A DNA stretch of 55,589 bases, from contig CANFWV010000015.1 in NCBI GenBank assembly GCA_947450695.1, positions 1 through 55,589 of the forward strand, in the 5' to 3' direction. How positions within the stretch are numbered: position 1 is the first letter of the stretch; every line of letters begins with the position of its first letter. This document shows, in pieces, positions 8,360 to 17,267 of the stretch. Position numbers and translations under genes: made by a program. Below the pieces are notes generated by a model. It was not told the origin of the DNA and ran no database searches. It saw only the letters and a program-made list of their open reading frames with translations. Source of the DNA: Comamonadaceae bacterium (GTDB taxonomy: Bacteria > Pseudomonadota > Gammaproteobacteria > Burkholderiales > Burkholderiaceae_C).

Positions 8360-8390
8360 AAAAAACCGGGCGCAATTGCTTGGGCCCGGT
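8360..8390 (-). terminator. Minus-strand terminator-like hairpin in the guaC leader
   Basis: Read on the minus strand, ACCGGGC and GCCCGGT form a 7-bp stem with a 12-base loop, followed by six T. No minus-strand gene ends here: guaC begins 97 bases further on and uvrD points the other way. It could attenuate guaC or end a small RNA started near 8440-8480. Confidence 0.65.
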
Positions 8391-8433
8391 AACTGATTCT
8401 AGGCCCGCTGATGTCAGGCTGCTGGGCTGACTT

Positions 8434-8452
8434 GCATATAACCGCTATATGC
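8434..8452. promoter_or_regulatory. Inverted repeat between guaC and uvrD
   Basis: GCATATA and TATATGC are perfect 7-base arms around ACCGC. The symmetry and AT-rich arms suggest a protein-binding site serving one or both divergent genes. It does not match the LexA consensus CTGT-N8-ACAG or the PurR site. Confidence 0.4.
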
Positions 8453-8477
8453 TCCGGCGCATGGCCGCTGGTCTTCC

Positions 8478-8483
8478 TACAAT
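8478..8483 (+). promoter_or_regulatory. -10 element (TACAAT) of uvrD
   Basis: TACAAT ends six bases before the uvrD ATG, so transcription would begin at or within a base or two of the start codon. I see no good -35 hexamer at the normal distance. Confidence 0.5.
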
Positions 8484-8489
8484 GGACGG

Positions 8490-10937
8490 ATGTTCGCAGA
8501 TGCCGCCTCCAGCTCCCCCCTTCTCCACAATCTAAATCCTGAGCAATTAGCCGCGGTGACGCTGCCAAACACGCATGCGCTCATCCTCGCCGGCGCCGGT
8601 TCCGGCAAGACGAGGGTGCTGACCACGCGCATCGCTTGGCTGCTGCAAACCGGTCAGGTGTCGCCCGGTGGGATTTTGGCCGTCACCTTCACCAACAAGG
8701 CCTCCAAGGAGATGATGGCTCGCCTCTCGGACATGTTGCCGGTGAATGTGCGCGGCATGTGGATCGGTACTTTCCACGGCCTGTGCAACCGTTTTTTGCG
8801 GGCGCATTACAAGATGGCGAATCTGCCGCAGAGCTTTCAGATTCTGGACACTCAAGACCAGCTCTCGGCCATCAAGCGCTTGTGTAAACAATTCAACGTC
8901 GATGACGAACGCTTTCCGCCTAAGCAACTGGCCTGGTTCATTGCCGCCTGCAAGGAAGACGGCCAGCGCGCCAAAGACGTGCCCGTGCGCGACGAAGAAA
9001 GCCGCAAGAAGGCCGAGATTTACGCGCTGTACGAAGAGCAATGCCAGCGCGAAGGCGTGGTCGATTTTGGTGAGCTGATGCTGCGCAGTTACGAGTTGCT
9101 GCGCGACAACCCGGCTGTGCGCGAGCATTACCAGCGACGTTTTCGCCACATCCTGATTGACGAGTTTCAGGACACCAACAAGCTGCAATACGCTTGGATC
9201 AAGATGCTGGCTGGGCAGGGCGACGACGCCCCTGCAGGCGCAGACGCGATGCCCGGCGGTTCGGTGGTGGCTGTGGGTGACGACGACCAAAGCATTTACG
9301 CCTTCAGGGGCGCGCGCGTCGGCAACATGGCTGACTTCGTTCGTGAGTTCCATGTTCAGCATCAAATCAAGCTGGAGCGCAACTACCGCAGCTTCGGCAA
9401 CATTTTGGATTCGGCGAATCACCTCATCAGCCACAACAGCAAGCGCTTAGGCAAAAACCTGCGCACCGAAGCCGGCCCGGGCGAGCCGGTGCGCGTCTAC
9501 GAGGCAACCAGCGACTTCGCCGAAGCGCAGTGGTTTGTAGATGAGGTCAAACAGCTGGTGCGAGACGGCACCTTGCGCAAAGAAATCGCGCTCTTGTACC
9601 GAAGCAATGCACAAAGTCGGGTGATGGAAACCGCGCTGTTCAACGCCGGCATCCCATACCGGGTGTACGGCGGTCTGCGGTTTTTTGAACGGGCCGAGAT
9701 CAAGCACGCGCTGGCGTACTTGCGCTTACTGGAGAACCCGAACGACGACACCAGTTTTTTGCGTGTCGTTAATTTCCCACCGCGCGGCATCGGCGCGCGC
9801 AGCATCGAGCAGTTGCAAGACATCGCCCGTGCGTCGGGTTGTTCCATGAACGACGCGGTGAGTGCCGTGACCGGCAAGGCTGGGACCAACCTGGGCGCTT
9901 TTGTCGCCAAGATCGATGTGCTGCGCGAGCAAACCAGCGGCTGCACGCTGCGTGAAATCATCGAGTTGGTACTGCAGCACAGCGGCCTCCAAGAACATTA
10001 CCGACTCGAAAAAGAAGGCCAGGACCGGCTGGAAAATTTGGGTGAGCTGATCAACGCCGCCGAGTCTTTTGTCAGCATGGAAGGCTTCGGCCGCGACGCC
10101 GTGGCTTTGCCGATTGACGAGCACGGTTATCCGATTAGCCAGTCGCCTGCCAGCCAGGGTTTGGACGTGAATGCCGCGCGGCTCGACGAGCCCTTGGATT
10201 TCTCGGCGCCAGATGCTGAAACCGGAGAAACGCTGTCGCCCTTGGTGGCTTTTTTGACCCACGCCGCGCTGGAGTCGGGCGACAACCAGGCACAAGCCGG
10301 CCAAGACGCGGTGCAACTCATGACGGTGCACGCCTCCAAGGGGCTGGAGTTCGACTGTGTCTTCATCACCGGCATTGAAGAAGGCTTGTTCCCGCACGAA
10401 AACGCCATGAGCGACCGTGACGGCGTGGAAGAAGAACGCCGCCTGATGTACGTCGCCATCACGCGGGCACGACAACGACTCTACCTGAGTCATTCACAAA
10501 CGCGCATGCTGCATGGGCAAACCCGGTATCACCTGAAAAGCCGCTTTTTTGACGAACTGCCCGAGGCTGCGCTGAAGTGGATCACGCCTAAAAATCAGGG
10601 CTTTGGGTCTGGTTTCGGTAGTGCGGGCCGCGCTGGCGGCGGTGGCTGGCAGGGCGCTGGCAATTCAGGCTCCAGCGGTGACTGGGCTGCCAAGGCCTAT
10701 GCGTCGCGGACGGGCGGTGCGGGCGAGCGCTTTGCCAATCCGCCAGTGCCTGTTCAGCGCGAAGCGCCTGCGCATGGCCTCAAAGCGGGCACGGAAGTCT
10801 TTCACGCCAAGTTTGGTGAAGGCAAGGTGTTGATGCTCGAAGGCGTTGGTGACGACGCCCGGGCCCAGATCAACTTCACGCGTCACGGCGTCAAGTGGCT
10901 GGCGCTGAGCGTCGCCAAGCTGACCATCGTCAGTTGA
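8490..10937 (+). CDS. uvrD: ATP-dependent DNA helicase UvrD/PcrA (superfamily 1)
   Basis: This 815-residue SF1A 3'-5' helicase acts in nucleotide excision and mismatch repair. Visible in order are the Q-motif region LNPEQLAAVTLP, Walker A GAGSGKT (35-41), TFTNKAS-type motif Ia, Walker B LIDEFQDTN, motif III GDDDQSIYAFRGA, motif IV LERNYRSFGNILD, motif V MTVHASKGLEFDCVFITG, and motif VI YVAITRARQRLYLSHSQ. The C-terminus has a Gly-rich linker and a Tudor-like module (KFGEGKVLMLEGVGDDARAQI), which separates UvrD/PcrA from Rep. It is about 90 residues longer than the E. coli protein. A TACAAT box six bases before the ATG suggests a leaderless mRNA. It converges on cysK. Confidence 0.93.
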   Translation: MFADAASSSPLLHNLNPEQLAAVTLPNTHALILAGAGSGKTRVLTTRIAWLLQTGQVSPGGILAVTFTNKASKEMMARLSDMLPVNVRGMWIGTFHGLCNRFLRAHYKMANLPQSFQILDTQDQLSAIKRLCKQFNVDDERFPPKQLAWFIAACKEDGQRAKDVPVRDEESRKKAEIYALYEEQCQREGVVDFGELMLRSYELLRDNPAVREHYQRRFRHILIDEFQDTNKLQYAWIKMLAGQGDDAPAGADAMPGGSVVAVGDDDQSIYAFRGARVGNMADFVREFHVQHQIKLERNYRSFGNILDSANHLISHNSKRLGKNLRTEAGPGEPVRVYEATSDFAEAQWFVDEVKQLVRDGTLRKEIALLYRSNAQSRVMETALFNAGIPYRVYGGLRFFERAEIKHALAYLRLLENPNDDTSFLRVVNFPPRGIGARSIEQLQDIARASGCSMNDAVSAVTGKAGTNLGAFVAKIDVLREQTSGCTLREIIELVLQHSGLQEHYRLEKEGQDRLENLGELINAAESFVSMEGFGRDAVALPIDEHGYPISQSPASQGLDVNAARLDEPLDFSAPDAETGETLSPLVAFLTHAALESGDNQAQAGQDAVQLMTVHASKGLEFDCVFITGIEEGLFPHENAMSDRDGVEEERRLMYVAITRARQRLYLSHSQTRMLHGQTRYHLKSRFFDELPEAALKWITPKNQGFGSGFGSAGRAGGGGWQGAGNSGSSGDWAAKAYASRTGGAGERFANPPVPVQREAPAHGLKAGTEVFHAKFGEGKVLMLEGVGDDARAQINFTRHGVKWLALSVAKLTIVS

Positions 10938-10958
10938 GCCGAGGCTCACGACACCAAC

Positions 10959-11879
10959 TCACTCAGTCGGCAGGAAGCCTTCGACTGAAAAGTAACGCTC
11001 GCCGGTGTCGTAGTTAAAGCCCAGCACTTTGGCGTCGGCTGGCAACTCCGGCAGTTTTTGAGCGATAGCAGCCAAGGTGGCGCCACTTGAAATGCCGACC
11101 AGCATGCCTTCTTCGCGGGCGCTGCGACGGGCCATTTCACGGGCTGGCTCAGCGTCCACCTGTATCACGCCGTCGAGTAAATCGACCAGCAGGTTTTTCG
11201 GGATAAAGCCGGCACCAATGCCTTGAATCGGGTGCGGCGCCGGTGCGCCACCGCTGATCACGGGGCTTTGGGTCGGTTCCACCGCAAACACTTTGAGCTG
11301 CGGCCATTTGGCCTTCAGCACTTGTGCCACGCCGCTGAGGTGGCCGCCCGTGCCAACACCGGTGATGATGGCGTCTAGGCCGTCCGGGAAATCGGCCAAA
11401 ATTTCAAGCGCCGTGGTGCGCGCATGCACCTCGATATTGGCCGGGTTGTCAAACTGCTGCGGCACCCAGGCGTTAGGCGTGGCGGCGGCCAGTTCTTGGG
11501 CGCGGGCGATGGCGCCTTTCATGCCTTTTTCACGCGGCGTGAGGTCAAAGCTGGCACCATAGGCCAGCATCAAACGGCGGCGCTCGACCGACATGCTGTC
11601 GGGCATGACCAGAATCAATTTGTAGCCCTTGACGGCAGCGACCATGGCCAAGCCGACACCGGTGTTGCCGGAGGTGGGCTCGATGATGGTGGCACCGGGT
11701 TTCAGTTGGCCGCTTTTTTCAGCTGCCTCAACCATGGCCAGCGCAATGCGGTCTTTGATCGAGCCACCCGGGTTGCTGCGCTCTGACTTGATCCAGACAT
11801 TTGCCTGCGGGCCAAACAAGCGGTTGATTCGAACGTGTGGCGTGTTGCCAATGGTCTGCAAAATGCTGTTAGCGCGCAT
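10959..11879 (-). CDS. cysK: Cysteine synthase (O-acetylserine sulfhydrylase)
   Basis: The enzyme makes cysteine from O-acetylserine and sulfide with pyridoxal phosphate. The 306-residue sequence shows the PLP lysine Lys42 in NPGGSIKDR, the phosphate- and substrate-binding loop PTSGNTG (68-74), [12 protein letters not shown], and GISSGA near the C-terminus. [11 protein letters not shown] marks CysK rather than cystathionine beta-synthase. AGGAG lies seven bases upstream of the ATG. It is convergent with uvrD, 21 bp away, and no T-tailed terminator lies between them. CysK versus CysM is inferred from the overall sequence. Confidence 0.92.
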   Translation of the reverse strand: MRANSILQTIGNTPHVRINRLFGPQANVWIKSERSNPGGSIKDRIALAMVEAAEKSGQLKPGATIIEPTSGNTGVGLAMVAAVKGYKLILVMPDSMSVERRRLMLAYGASFDLTPREKGMKGAIARAQELAAATPNAWVPQQFDNPANIEVHARTTALEILADFPDGLDAIITGVGTGGHLSGVAQVLKAKWPQLKVFAVEPTQSPVISGGAPAPHPIQGIGAGFIPKNLLVDLLDGVIQVDAEPAREMARRSAREEGMLVGISSGATLAAIAQKLPELPADAKVLGFNYDTGERYFSVEGFLPTE

Positions 11880-11975
11880 ACGAGTCTCCTAGGTAGATAG
11901 AAAGTGAGGGTCTATTTTGAATGCAGTTGGGTGAGTGGTGGTTCAACTTCTTTATTGGCCTTGATGGACGCCATT

Positions 11976-12785
11976 TCAAGCGTTGATATCGACCGAATGA
12001 GCCGGTTCCTCAGATGGATCTGGGTCCGCCACAAAGCTGCCCTCAAACGTGAAGTAAAGCGAGGTGAAGAACATCGACACCATCAGCATCGCCGCGGGAA
12101 ACATGGCGATGCCGGCAAAGCCCGGGTTGTCGAGCAGGGCGGCTATCAAGGTGACCAGTAAGCCCATGGCCATGAATAAACCTATCCAGAGCAGGCCGAA
12201 CACCGTCAGCGCACCGAAGTTTTTGTAGCAGGCCATGAAACTGAAGAAGAGACTTTTCCCTGGCGAAACGCCATGCCAATGGACCAGCGCCGGGGCATGC
12301 CAAAACAGCAGCGACAGGGGCAGATAAAGTACAAGCGCGACCCACATGGCGGTCTGGAAGTCGCCCTGCAGAACCATTTCTTCAGTGATCTTGCCGCCGA
12401 CCAAGTAGAGCTTGGCAAATTGTCCGCCGTCAATCAGAGCCGTGACACCCATCAGCCCCAAAAAGCCGACGGCGTAGAGCGCACCCAGAACCATCATGGC
12501 TTGTTTGCGTTGCTGGCCGGCCCGAAATGCGCTGATCAAAATCGACGGCATGGGGAACTTGCCCCGGTTGGCTTCTTTGGTCGCAGCCATCAGGCCCAGC
12601 GTGGCCGCGGGCAGCAGCGCCAGCGCCAGCGCGCTGCCGACAAAGGGCAGCAGTGAGGCAACGGACAACAGCGCCATGAACATGAAAAAAAGTCCAGACA
12701 TCGCCAGTGGTTGCTTGAAAAAAGTCCGGATTCCCAGCTTGACCCAAGTGGCCCCGGTGCGGGCAGGAACAATGTTGAGTTTCAT
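11976..12785 (-). CDS. BPSS1780 family integral membrane protein
   Basis: A 269-residue protein with about six hydrophobic helices (for example LFFMFMALLSVASLLPFVGSA, here 21 residues shortened to its first 20 in function, and VALVLYLPLSLLFWH). The conserved opening LNIVPARTGATWVKLGIRTFFKQPLAMSGLFF and the later HWHGVSPGKSLFFS segment mark the BPSS1780 (COG5523-like) family of Betaproteobacteria. No enzymatic motif is visible and the function is unknown. It follows thrB on the same strand with a 47-bp gap, an order common in Burkholderiales, which suggests cotranscription without proving a functional link. Confidence 0.8.
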   Translation of the reverse strand: MKLNIVPARTGATWVKLGIRTFFKQPLAMSGLFFMFMALLSVASLLPFVGSALALALLPAATLGLMAATKEANRGKFPMPSILISAFRAGQQRKQAMMVLGALYAVGFLGLMGVTALIDGGQFAKLYLVGGKITEEMVLQGDFQTAMWVALVLYLPLSLLFWHAPALVHWHGVSPGKSLFFSFMACYKNFGALTVFGLLWIGLFMAMGLLVTLIAALLDNPGFAGIAMFPAAMLMVSMFFTSLYFTFEGSFVADPDPSEEPAHSVDINA

Positions 12786-12832
12786 GTGATCAGTGTCGGG
12801 TAAGAATGGACAAAAGCGGCTTCAAGTCAACG

Positions 12833-13882
12833 TTAAGCCGGCAAGCTGTAGGGTTGCAAAATGCACTGTCGCAGCACGCGTTCAAAGTGTTCTGGATCAT
12901 GCGCTTTGAGCACTGCGGCATCACGCGGCAAGTGAAAGTCCCATAAACGCGAGGTCCAAAAGCGCAGCGCTCCAGCACGCAGCATGGCCGGCAGTAGTTG
13001 GCGCTCTTGAGCCGTCAGTGGGCGCACTGCTTGGTATGCGTTGAGAAAGGCATCAGTGCGTTCCGAATCGTTTTCACCGGTGGTTAGGTCAATGCACCAG
13101 TCGTTCAGGCAGACAGCGATGTCAAACAAAAAAGTGTCACAACCGGCAAAGTAAAAGTCGAAAAATCCGGTGAGTTGGTAGCTGTGTCCGCCTGCACTGT
13201 CTGCGTCAAACATGACGTTGTCGCGAAACAGGTCTGCGTGAATCGGGCCACGCGGCAGCGACTGATAGGCCGATGATTCAGCGATATGATTTTGAAATGC
13301 CAACTCACCCAAGATCAGCGTGCGTTGATCCGGCGTGAGGTGCGGCAGCACCACCGGCACAGTCTCGTTCCACCATGCGAGGCCACGCAAGTTCGGCTGC
13401 TGCATGTCGAAGTCGCGTCCGGCTAGATGCATACGCGCCAGCATGTCACCGACCGCGGCGCAGTGCGCCGGTTGGGGGTTTAGTTCGCTGCTGCCGCGAA
13501 GTTTGTTCACTACGGCTGCGGGTTTGCCTTTGAGGCTGTGCAAGATGTCGCCCGGCCGCACGTCGGTGAGTGCGATTGGCTTGGCTGCTGCACCTTTGCG
13601 GGGCTTGACCAGAACAACGGGAGCATCCGGCGCGTCCTGCGGGTCGGGCACCGGAATACCGCGCTCGGCCAGATGCTTCATCAGCTGCAGGTAAAAGGGC
13701 AACTGCTCGAACGTCAGCCGTTCAAACAACGTCAGCACGAAGTCACCTTGGTCAGTGTCTACAAAGTAATTGGTGTTTTCAATACCACCGGCGCAACCCT
13801 TGATGGACTGCAACTTCCCGAGGCCCAACGCTTGTAAAAATGAAGCAGCCTCGTCATGCGAGACTTCGGTGAAAACAGCCAT
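12833..13882 (-). CDS. thrB: Homoserine kinase, APH-fold type
   Basis: ThrB phosphorylates homoserine in threonine synthesis. This is the aminoglycoside-phosphotransferase-like type of Pseudomonas and Betaproteobacteria, not the GHMP-kinase type. The start at 13882 gives the usual MAVFTEVS opening and 349 residues. Visible are GGIENTNYFVDTDQGDFVLTL (nucleotide-binding strands), the catalytic loop PIHADLFRDNVMFD, and the metal-binding GFFDFYFAGCDTFLFD. The ribosome binding site is weak. It sits between a DUF2782 gene and a BPSS1780 gene, as in many Burkholderiales. Confidence 0.92.
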   Translation of the reverse strand: MAVFTEVSHDEAASFLQALGLGKLQSIKGCAGGIENTNYFVDTDQGDFVLTLFERLTFEQLPFYLQLMKHLAERGIPVPDPQDAPDAPVVLVKPRKGAAAKPIALTDVRPGDILHSLKGKPAAVVNKLRGSSELNPQPAHCAAVGDMLARMHLAGRDFDMQQPNLRGLAWWNETVPVVLPHLTPDQRTLILGELAFQNHIAESSAYQSLPRGPIHADLFRDNVMFDADSAGGHSYQLTGFFDFYFAGCDTFLFDIAVCLNDWCIDLTTGENDSERTDAFLNAYQAVRPLTAQERQLLPAMLRAGALRFWTSRLWDFHLPRDAAVLKAHDPEHFERVLRQCILQPYSLPA

Positions 13883-13943
13883 GCTGAAACCTGAAATTCG
13901 GGGAATCAATAAAGAAAAAAACCAGCGGCGGCAGCTCGGGTGC

Positions 13944-14267
13944 TTAAAACTTCAGGATGTTCCAGAAGCGTGAACCAGCCGTGCCCGATTCGGCGCCGCC
14001 GCCACTGCGGGACGCATCGATGGGTTTGACCTCGTAGGCTGGGACATTGGCTGCTGGCTGCACTGTGATGCTCTGGGTTTCACCACCGACACGCAACTCG
14101 TCAATGCGCGAACCAGCGTCTTGGTTGTGAATGCGCTGGATGGTCGGGTCTGGACGTCCTGCTGGCTTGGCAGTCTCCGGCGCATCAGCAGGCGTCTGAG
14201 CGGCTGCCGGAGCGCCGCAAAAAACCACCAGGGCGGCCAGCAAGAGGGAGCAGGTACGGTGTTTCAT
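13944..14267 (-). CDS. Small exported DUF2782 family protein
   Basis: Start at 14267 (MKHRTCSLLLAALVVFCG) gives 107 residues with a Sec signal peptide ending near APAAAQ. The mature part has the family core TIQRIHNQDAGSRIDELRVGGETQSITVQP (here 30 residues; its anchors are TIQRIHN, IDELRVGG and QSITVQP) and the closing FWNILKF. Function unknown; probably periplasmic. The gene lies between thrB and polA, its usual place. A TACAAT box lies five bases before the ATG, so the transcript is probably leaderless. The gap to the divergent polA start is only 51 bp. Confidence 0.85.
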   Translation of the reverse strand: MKHRTCSLLLAALVVFCGAPAAAQTPADAPETAKPAGRPDPTIQRIHNQDAGSRIDELRVGGETQSITVQPAANVPAYEVKPIDASRSGGGAESGTAGSRFWNILKF

Positions 14268-14272
14268 GCCGC

Positions 14273-14278
14273 ATTGTA
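14273..14278 (-). promoter_or_regulatory. -10 element (TACAAT) of the DUF2782 gene
   Basis: On the minus strand TACAAT is followed by GCGGC and then the ATG, placing the transcription start at or next to the start codon. Confidence 0.5.
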
Positions 14279-14318
14279 GGCGGCAGGGCGGGTCAAATTT
14301 ACCGGACAATTGGCCCGC

Positions 14319-17144
14319 ATGAGTACTGATAAAAAAACCTTGCTGCTGGTCGATGGCTCCAGCTACCTCTACCGCGCCTTTCACGCCATGCCTGATTTGC
14401 GCGTGGTGGCCGGTGACCCGACCAGCCCGGCAACCGGTGCTATTCGCGGCATGATCAACATGATGCAAAAGCTGCGCAAAGACGTGCGGGCCGATTACGC
14501 GGCTTGCGTTTTTGACGCCAAGGGCCCGACTTTTCGCGATGCGCTCTACCCCGAGTACAAAGCCCAGCGTTCACCCATGCCGGATGACCTGCGCAGCCAA
14601 GTCGAGGCGATTCACGAGCTGGTCGCACTGATGGGCTGGAAGGTGCTGAATGTGCCGGGCGTCGAGGCCGACGACGTGATCGGCACACTGTCCTGCATGG
14701 CCTCAAAGCAGGGCATTGAGGTCATCATTTCCAGCGGCGACAAAGACCTTAGCCAACTGGTCGATGAACACGTGACCGTGATCGACACCATGAACGACAG
14801 ACGCCGTGACTTGGCGGGTGTCGAGTCTGAGTTTGGCGTGCCGCCGCGGCTCATGATCGACTACCAAACCTTGGTCGGCGACACCGTCGACAACGTGCCG
14901 GGTGTGCCCAAGGTCGGCCCTAAAACCGCCGTCAAGTGGCTGCTCGAATACGGCTCACTCGATGCGCTGGTAGCGCATGCTGCCGACATCAAAGGCGTGG
15001 TTGGCGAGAACCTGCGCAAGTCGCTGGACTGGTTGCCGCGTGGCCGCGAGTTGTTGACCATCAAAACCGACTGCGACCTGGCTGCGCACATCGACGGCTT
15101 GCCGGCGCTCGACGCCATTCCCATGGGCGCTCAACAGACGGAGCCTTTGCAAGATTTTTACAAGCGTTTTGGCTTCAAGGGCTTGGTCAAAAGCATTGAC
15201 ATTCAGAACACGCCGCCTGAAATGGTCGGCGGGCCAGATGGCCGTCATGCCAAAGCCAAGCCGTCGAGTGGCGGGCTCAGTCTGTTTGACGAGCCTGCGT
15301 TTTTGGACAAGCCGTTGGCCGAGCGTGCGACAAATTTGCACTACGACACGATCTTGAGTTGGCCGGCGTTTGACGCGTTGCTGGCGACGCTTGAAGTTGC
15401 CGAGCTGGCGGCGGTCGACACCGAAACCAATTCGCTCGACGAGATGCGGGCGCAAATTGTCGGCCTGAGTTTCAGCGTCGCGCCTGGTGCAGCCGCCTAC
15501 ATTCCGTTGGCGCACGACTACGCTGGCGATCCGAGCGTGCCCGAACAACTACCGATGGGCGAGGTGCTGGCGCGGCTGAAGCCCTGGCTTGAAAATCCGG
15601 CCCGCGCCAAGCTCGGCCAAAACATCAAATACGACCGCCATGTGTTCGCCAACCACGACATTGAAGTGCAGGGCTACCAGCACGACACGATGCTGCAAAG
15701 CTATGTGCTGGAAGTGAACAAACCGCACGGGCTGGCAAGCTTGGCCGAACGCCATGTGGGGCGCAGCGGTATCAATTACGAAGACCTCTGCGGCAAAGGC
15801 GCCAGCCAGATCAAGTTCAACCAAGTCGAGATTGCCAAGGCGTCTGAGTACTCGTGCGAAGACTCGGACCAAACTATTGACGTGCACCGTGTGCTCTGGC
15901 CACAGTTGCAAGCCAACGACAAACTGCGCTTTATCTATGAGCTGGAAATCCAGAGCAGCGAAGGCCTGTACCGGATTGAGCGCAACGGTGTGTTGATTGA
16001 CGGCCCGATGCTGGCCAAACAAAGCGGCGAATTGGGCGCGCGTATTGTGCAGCTTGAAACCGAGGCGCATGCGCTCGCCGGCCAGCCTTTCAATCTCAGT
16101 TCTCCCAAACAGATTGGAGAGATTTTCTTCACCAAGCTCGGGCTTCCCGTGGTCAAGAAAACTGCCACCGGCGCTCCCAGCACCGACGAAGAAGTGCTGG
16201 AAAAACTCGCTGAAGATTACCCGCTGCCGGCGAAGATTCTGGAGCACCGCGGCCTGTCCAAACTCAAGGGCACGTACACCGACAAACTGGCACAACTGGC
16301 GCATCCGCGCACGGGCAGGGTGCACACGCATTACGCGCAGGCCGTGGCGGTCACCGGCCGCTTGTCGAGCACCGACCCCAACTTGCAAAACATCCCGGTT
16401 AAAACCGCCGAAGGCCGGCGCGTGCGCGAAGCCTTTGTGGCCGCGCCCGGTTGCGTGATTGCCAGCGCCGACTACTCGCAAATCGAGCTACGCATCATGG
16501 CGCACATCAGCGAAGACGAAGCCTTGCTGCGCGCCTTCAATGACGGTTTGGACGTGCACCGTGCGACCGCCGCTGAGGTTTTTGGTGTGGCGCTGGAGCA
16601 AGTTAGCAGTGAGCAGCGGCGTTATGCCAAGGTGATTAATTTCGGCCTGATTTACGGCATGAGCAGCTATGGCTTGGCGCGCAATCTGGGGATTGAAACC
16701 AAGGCGGCAGCTGCCTACATCGACAAGTATTTTCAGCGCTACCCGGGCGTCAAAACTTACATGGATGAAACCAAACTATCGGCCAAAAGCAAGGGTTATG
16801 TCGAGACCGTGTTTGGCCGGCGCTTGTATTTGCCGGAGATCAATTCCCCCAACGGGCCGCGCCGCAGCGGTGCCGAGCGCGCCGCCATCAATGCGCCCAT
16901 GCAGGGCACTGCGGCCGACCTCATTAAGCTCAGCATGGTCAAGGTGCAGCAGGTGCTGGACGCTGAAGGCCGTGGCACCAAGATGATCATGCAGGTGCAT
17001 GACGAACTGGTGTTCGAAGTGCCGCTGGCCGAGCAAGAGTGGGTGCGCACCGAAATCCCCCGCCTCATGGCCGGTGTGGCGCAACTCAAAGCACCGCTGC
17101 TGGCCGAGATCGGCTTTGGGCCCAATTGGGAGCAGGCGCATTGA
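14319..17144 (+). CDS. polA: DNA polymerase I
   Basis: A 941-residue, full three-domain enzyme for gap filling and Okazaki fragment processing. The 5' nuclease domain (1 to about 300) has VDGSSYLYRAFHAMPDL, VEADDVIGTL and DTVDNVPGVPKVGPKTA. The 3'-5' exonuclease domain keeps its acidic residues: VDTETNSLD, LGQNIKYDRHVF and YSCEDSDQT, so proofreading should be active. The polymerase domain has motif A ADYSQIELRIMAHIS, motif B RRYAKVINFGLIYGMS and motif C MQVHDELVFEV. The start at 14319 (MSTDKKTLLLVDG) is three codons inside a TTG-initiated frame. GACAAT eight bases upstream may be the -10 box. Confidence 0.96.
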   Translation: MSTDKKTLLLVDGSSYLYRAFHAMPDLRVVAGDPTSPATGAIRGMINMMQKLRKDVRADYAACVFDAKGPTFRDALYPEYKAQRSPMPDDLRSQVEAIHELVALMGWKVLNVPGVEADDVIGTLSCMASKQGIEVIISSGDKDLSQLVDEHVTVIDTMNDRRRDLAGVESEFGVPPRLMIDYQTLVGDTVDNVPGVPKVGPKTAVKWLLEYGSLDALVAHAADIKGVVGENLRKSLDWLPRGRELLTIKTDCDLAAHIDGLPALDAIPMGAQQTEPLQDFYKRFGFKGLVKSIDIQNTPPEMVGGPDGRHAKAKPSSGGLSLFDEPAFLDKPLAERATNLHYDTILSWPAFDALLATLEVAELAAVDTETNSLDEMRAQIVGLSFSVAPGAAAYIPLAHDYAGDPSVPEQLPMGEVLARLKPWLENPARAKLGQNIKYDRHVFANHDIEVQGYQHDTMLQSYVLEVNKPHGLASLAERHVGRSGINYEDLCGKGASQIKFNQVEIAKASEYSCEDSDQTIDVHRVLWPQLQANDKLRFIYELEIQSSEGLYRIERNGVLIDGPMLAKQSGELGARIVQLETEAHALAGQPFNLSSPKQIGEIFFTKLGLPVVKKTATGAPSTDEEVLEKLAEDYPLPAKILEHRGLSKLKGTYTDKLAQLAHPRTGRVHTHYAQAVAVTGRLSSTDPNLQNIPVKTAEGRRVREAFVAAPGCVIASADYSQIELRIMAHISEDEALLRAFNDGLDVHRATAAEVFGVALEQVSSEQRRYAKVINFGLIYGMSSYGLARNLGIETKAAAAYIDKYFQRYPGVKTYMDETKLSAKSKGYVETVFGRRLYLPEINSPNGPRRSGAERAAINAPMQGTAADLIKLSMVKVQQVLDAEGRGTKMIMQVHDELVFEVPLAEQEWVRTEIPRLMAGVAQLKAPLLAEIGFGPNWEQAH

Positions 17145-17267
17145 ATGACCTTCGAGGGCACTCGACCGTAACGCTTTGTGGCTGGCCAGCCGGCGTTTGA
17201 CTGGCTAAACTGCCAAGCTGACTTTGGCCATCCCGCCATCCCTTTTGATGACTTCAAGGATTCCCTC

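Noticed and set aside
8264..8489. Purine riboswitch upstream of guaC
   Set aside because: No conserved purine aptamer core or three-way junction could be found; only the terminator hairpin is visible.
10935..10948. TGAGC-CGAG-GCTCA hairpin at the uvrD stop as a bidirectional terminator
   Set aside because: The stem is only five pairs and neither side has a T-run.
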